The notes below the pieces were generated by a model. The model worked only from the letters and a program-made list of their open reading frames with translations. It was not told where the DNA came from and did no database searches. From Lachnospiraceae bacterium (lineage in GTDB: Bacteria > Bacillota > Clostridia > Lachnospirales > Lachnospiraceae), in the NCBI GenBank assembly GCA_017961385.1, contig JAGCXJ010000180.1, positions 1-16,018 of the forward strand: a stretch of 16,018 nt of DNA, in the 5' to 3' direction. The stretch's first letter is position 1; each line of letters starts with the position of its first letter. Positions 13,207-16,018 of this stretch are shown in pieces. Position numbers and translations under genes: made by a program.

Positions 13207-15537
13207 TTATAGAACTTTCTTGACTGTTCCTGCGCTTCCATCTACGATCACTTCATCTCCTGTGCGGAGCAGAGTTGTCGCATTACCGCAGCCTACAACA
13301 GCAGGTATTCCGCATTCTCTCGCTACAATCGCCGCATGCGACAGAGGTGCCCCAATATCAGTAACAATGGCAGATACCTTTGTAAAGACAGGCGTCCATC
13401 CAACATTTGTTGCCGAGGCAACCAGTATATCACCAACTTGTATATCTCCAATATTATCAATATCAGTTACAACTCTAACCTTTCCTCTGACTACTCCGGC
13501 CGCTCCGGCGAATCCTTTTATGTCAGCGTCTTCATCTAATACAGTACTTTTCATGTCCTGGATATAATAGTCACTTCTGTGGTTTTTATCTGCAATCCAT
13601 TCATCAACATCAAATCTGCCAACAACGATATTAGGTAGTGGATCATAGGTTTTGTATCTTTCATACGTTTCTCGTCTGACAGTCAGCTTTTCACGTGATA
13701 TTCTATCATCATTAAGATATGAAAACAGCTCATCAAATGTGAGCATGAACACATCATCATCAAGTCCGGTCAGCCTGCCGGCCTGCAAAATATATTCCCT
13801 GAATACACAGAATATCCATACACCTTTGCTTCGGAGATCTTCTCTGAATGTATTTGCTTTGACAAAACGTGATATCTGCCTGTCAATCCATCTTCTTTTA
13901 TCGGGATACATGTCCTTAAACTCAGCACGTGCCTCTTCGTATGCCTTTTCCTTAGCTTTTTGCAATTCATACATATTCAGATGATCGTCCCTATGCTGCA
14001 TTATCAGCCTGTCTACATACGAATCATCCTCATAAGGATGAATGGCAGCAAGTTCCATTTCATTGGGACATCTCTGCCCGCATACCCTTACATATTCTTC
14101 CTTTGACATCTTTCCCTGTATGACATCATTTATCAAAAACAGCGGTTTCATGCTTTCTATCAAGCCCAAACATCCGGTGCATAATCTGTCCGCCATATCT
14201 TTACCTGCAATCTTTGCTATGCTGCTATTAGTATTAAACAAAGGGATCATGGAAGTACCGGACTGCCCGATGACTGATGACATACCATCTCTTAATTTAG
14301 TGAGCATTACTTCATCCCAGTAAGTACTTAGTTGATTAATGTTCTCTATCTTTCTGATATCTTTGATCATACTTCTTGCGATATCAGCCAGATCATTGAC
14401 CATTTCCTTCTTTTGTTTTTTAGTCAGTCTGGATTTTTGCTTGGGGAAAAAGAGTCTGTAGATCCTTCTAAGAAATTCCTTTTTGTCAAACGGCGACACA
14501 GGTACTTCTACATCATCAGGCACTCTTCCGACAAGTCCCTTCATAGCTTCATATGCCTTTTCCTTTTTAAAGCCAAACGATACAGCCAACGAGCACATGA
14601 CAGAAATGTTCATATAGGGCTGTCCGCAAATATTATCAAGCCAATCCGGAAGTCCCAGTATCTCATTGATCTTTTCAAGAACGCTGAATGTCATCGGAGA
14701 TACTGGCTTCATGAATATCTCACCTACATTTGTCCTAGTTAACATCTTATAAGCAGATCTTGCGCCATTAATATCATAGTTATCCATATTAAGTCTGCAA
14801 AGAGTTGTGATAGGTCTTGCCTGAAGGATATATACCTTTTTATCTGAAACAGCCCATTCGATATCCATTGGCATACCGTAGAGCTTTCTGATCTCAATGC
14901 AGTACTTTGACAGAGTCTTTGCATATTGAGCAAATTCTTCAGGTCCTTCATATGAATACTTTATAGAGTTAATCCTGAATTCCTTGGCATTTTCTATCCC
15001 TGAAACCAGCCTCTCTCCTTCACCGCATACATAATTGCCAACCATTTTCTCATCCTTGCCTGTTATGACATCAGATGTGAAAACTACACCTGCAAATTCC
15101 GGCCTTACGTATCTTTGAATTATGATACCGATTCCTTCTTTTTGAATTAGATCACCTGCCCTGTTTTGGGCATATGCTTTTACATTTGAGTTATCACTTG
15201 ATGATGCTACTCTTCCTACAGCTTTTAAAATGTCTTTTTTTTCTACATCAGTTACCGTTTCATACTGTCCCGCAAATGAGGCATTGTCACCATCTTCACT
15301 CAATGCAGAAGACCTTACAGCATATGTTGATCCATCACTCAGGCTTTTTAGAAATTCCATAAGCTCATTTCTTGCTTCTTTTTTAAGCTCAGTTTTCATA
15401 AAAGCATTACAAGTGATCACGTATCCTTCAGGTATACGCAGCTTAGTATTCTGCATCATATATGCAAGTGATCTGGCCTTTCCTCCGGCAAGAGAATATA
15501 TGTCTATAGGAAGTCTTTTAAGTGGATATATATACAT
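13207..15537 (-). CDS. PEP/pyruvate-binding-domain enzyme with rifampin-phosphotransferase-like architecture
   Basis: The 776 residues have three parts. (1) An ATP-grasp PPDK/PEP-synthase N-domain (1-245): AGGKARSL with K20, YAVRSSALSEDG with R75, QRYVRPEFAGVVF (141-153), then DIEWAV (E227) and ILQARPIT (Q239, R241). (2) A long helical middle region (about 250-690) without recognised motifs. (3) A swivelling phosphohistidine domain with GAPLSHAAIVARECGIPAVVG, catalytic H734. The PEP/pyruvate TIM barrel of true PEP synthase and PPDK is absent. This order is that of rifampin phosphotransferases, which pass the beta phosphate of ATP via His to rifamycins; those are about 860 residues, so the middle domain here is shorter and the acceptor unproven. 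AGGAG lies seven bases before the ATG, and the gene starts two bases after the stop of a TetR-like protein, suggesting a repressor-controlled pair. Resistance is one possibility; PigC-like biosynthetic chemistry is another. Confidence 0.88.
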   Translation of the reverse strand: MYIYPLKRLPIDIYSLAGGKARSLAYMMQNTKLRIPEGYVITCNAFMKTELKKEARNELMEFLKSLSDGSTYAVRSSALSEDGDNASFAGQYETVTDVEKKDILKAVGRVASSSDNSNVKAYAQNRAGDLIQKEGIGIIIQRYVRPEFAGVVFTSDVITGKDEKMVGNYVCGEGERLVSGIENAKEFRINSIKYSYEGPEEFAQYAKTLSKYCIEIRKLYGMPMDIEWAVSDKKVYILQARPITTLCRLNMDNYDINGARSAYKMLTRTNVGEIFMKPVSPMTFSVLEKINEILGLPDWLDNICGQPYMNISVMCSLAVSFGFKKEKAYEAMKGLVGRVPDDVEVPVSPFDKKEFLRRIYRLFFPKQKSRLTKKQKKEMVNDLADIARSMIKDIRKIENINQLSTYWDEVMLTKLRDGMSSVIGQSGTSMIPLFNTNSSIAKIAGKDMADRLCTGCLGLIESMKPLFLINDVIQGKMSKEEYVRVCGQRCPNEMELAAIHPYEDDSYVDRLIMQHRDDHLNMYELQKAKEKAYEEARAEFKDMYPDKRRWIDRQISRFVKANTFREDLRSKGVWIFCVFREYILQAGRLTGLDDDVFMLTFDELFSYLNDDRISREKLTVRRETYERYKTYDPLPNIVVGRFDVDEWIADKNHRSDYYIQDMKSTVLDEDADIKGFAGAAGVVRGKVRVVTDIDNIGDIQVGDILVASATNVGWTPVFTKVSAIVTDIGAPLSHAAIVARECGIPAVVGCGNATTLLRTGDEVIVDGSAGTVKKVL

Positions 15538-15539
15538 GA

Positions 15540-15845
15540 TCAGTCTCCTAAAAGAAGATCTATACGCATGTCAAGAAAATGCTTAAGCTCTTTCTCATCT
15601 GCAAGATCGATTCCAAAATCCTTTTTTATATCATCTTTTCTGTATATGATAAGCTGCATCATAGTAGACAGCTCATACGCGATCAGTCTGCACTCAGCTT
15701 CACTCTTCTTCTCTTTATAGTGTTTTAAAACATAAGGATAAGTAAATGATTCCTTTCCAAGGTCTCTCTTAAAAAGAACAAAACCTGTGATCGCTTTTGT
15801 AAACTTATGATTGTCCACAAGGCAACGAGCAACTATAAAGTGCAA
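15540..15845 (-). CDS. C-terminal part of a TetR-like regulator, 5' end lost at a junction
   Basis: The frame encodes an all-helical segment (for example KAITGFVLFKRDLGKESFTY and ECRLIAYELSTMMQL) resembling the C-terminal ligand-binding half of TetR-family proteins. The first codon here is a TTG without a ribosome site; the frame stays open to 15887, and no ATG or DNA-binding helix-turn-helix is found upstream in any minus frame, where stops follow quickly. Full TetR proteins are near 190-200 residues, so half the gene is missing. The stop lies two bases before the ATG of the dikinase-like gene, and the ribosome site for that gene lies in its last codons; the pair is coupled. Family assignment rests on overall style and context, not on motifs. 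Confidence 0.55.
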   Translation of the reverse strand: MHFIVARCLVDNHKFTKAITGFVLFKRDLGKESFTYPYVLKHYKEKKSEAECRLIAYELSTMMQLIIYRKDDIKKDFGIDLADEKELKHFLDMRIDLLLGD

Positions 15846-16018
15846 CTGTTTAATTATTGGGCCAACTGCGCCGCCTATAATTTTTCAGCCAGCGCAAGTA
15901 ACGGCACCAATAATGGTGTTTATCTCGTGTCAATCAACGTAGGGTACGACGATGGTGGAGCGACTTGTATGTGCCCTTACAACATATCATTCTCTCTCCA
16001 TGGTCTGGAGGTCAATAG
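15846..16018 (+). CDS. Foreign-looking coding fragment at the right edge (Bacteroidota lipoprotein-like)
   Basis: From about 15846 the plus strand has an open frame to the edge: LFNYWANCAAYNFSASAS near its start, then VYLVSINVGYDDGG, then ATCMCPYNISFSLHGLE. The CxC-Pro-Tyr followed by alternating ISFSLHGL looks like a beta-rich exported protein typical of Bacteroidota cell-surface proteins, by recollection. GC is clearly higher than in the preceding kilobases and the strand is opposite to the TetR fragment. A join of unrelated sequence near 15842-15887 explains both this and the loss of the TetR N-terminus. Both gene ends are absent; the exact junction is not fixed. Confidence 0.45.
   Translation, partial: MFNYWANCAAYNFSASASNGTNNGVYLVSINVGYDDGGATCMCPYNISFSLHGLEVN

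Noticed and set aside
14332..14742. 136-codon open frame on the plus strand
   Set aside because: Antisense to the middle of the dikinase-like gene, whose frame is clearly coding; no start signal or recognisable product.
1..16018. CRISPR array, prophage, insertion sequence or tRNA gene
   Set aside because: No regularly spaced repeats, transposase, integrase, terminal inverted repeats of an element or cloverleaf-like sequence were seen on either strand.

Overview
The window reads as chromosomal DNA of a low-to-moderate GC Firmicute. Protein style (PEP/pyruvate-binding enzyme beside a TetR protein, HXXEE protein, dCache hybrid kinase, YqfA/FloA-unlike long flotillin) and AGGAG/AAAGGA ribosome binding sites suggest a Lachnospiraceae-type gut or rumen anaerobe; the family is an inference from recognition, not a search. 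No rRNA, tRNA, insertion sequence, CRISPR array or phage gene was seen. The odd length and the abnormal sequence at both edges suggest that the window is a complete metagenomic contig: the left edge is a perfect palindrome cut off by the window edge, and the right edge changes abruptly into unrelated sequence read on the other strand.

Layout, left to right. (1) 1-873, minus: N-terminal part of a flotillin-like membrane scaffold protein, with a promoter near 920. (2) 955-5505, minus: a signalling pair, a 883-residue dCache hybrid histidine kinase (HisKA, HATPase, REC, Hpt) followed by a membrane GGDEF-EAL protein with a degenerate GGDEF (SADEY) and an intact EAL set, closed by a strong terminator at 943-988. 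(3) 5506-5915: a gap with three hairpins and a possible small gene or gene remnant. (4) 5916-10208, minus: a compact seven-gene run read in the order TetR regulator, DUF2809/HEYGH membrane protein, AlkD-type DNA glycosylase, Nudix hydrolase, HAD hydrolase, ProX-type aminoacyl-tRNA deacylase, macrodomain protein. The genes are 2-25 bases apart or overlap. Most products repair or clean up nucleic acids, nucleotides or mischarged tRNA. (5) 10209-10358: a divergent regulatory region with a near-consensus promoter and two operator-like dyads. (6) 10359-11365, plus: HXXEE membrane protein and a GNAT acetyltransferase, ended by a bidirectional-looking terminator at 11423-11455. (7) 11474-12181, minus: two small membrane proteins of unknown function. 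(8) 12318-15887, minus: TetR-like fragment, an ATP-grasp/phosphohistidine-domain enzyme with rifampin-phosphotransferase-like architecture, and a SAM methyltransferase. (9) 15846-16018: foreign-looking coding fragment on the plus strand.

The most notable points are an in-frame TGA that splits the DUF2809/HEYGH gene 39 codons before a TAA that overlaps the alkD start (TAATG), so the downstream stop looks like the original one; the compact repair and clean-up gene run behind an apparently autoregulated TetR gene; a macrodomain with Cys in place of the usual catalytic Asp; and the evidence for joining or folding artefacts at both edges. No clearly undescribed system can be proven from the sequence alone; the gene run at 5916-10208 is the best candidate for a functional unit not described as such.
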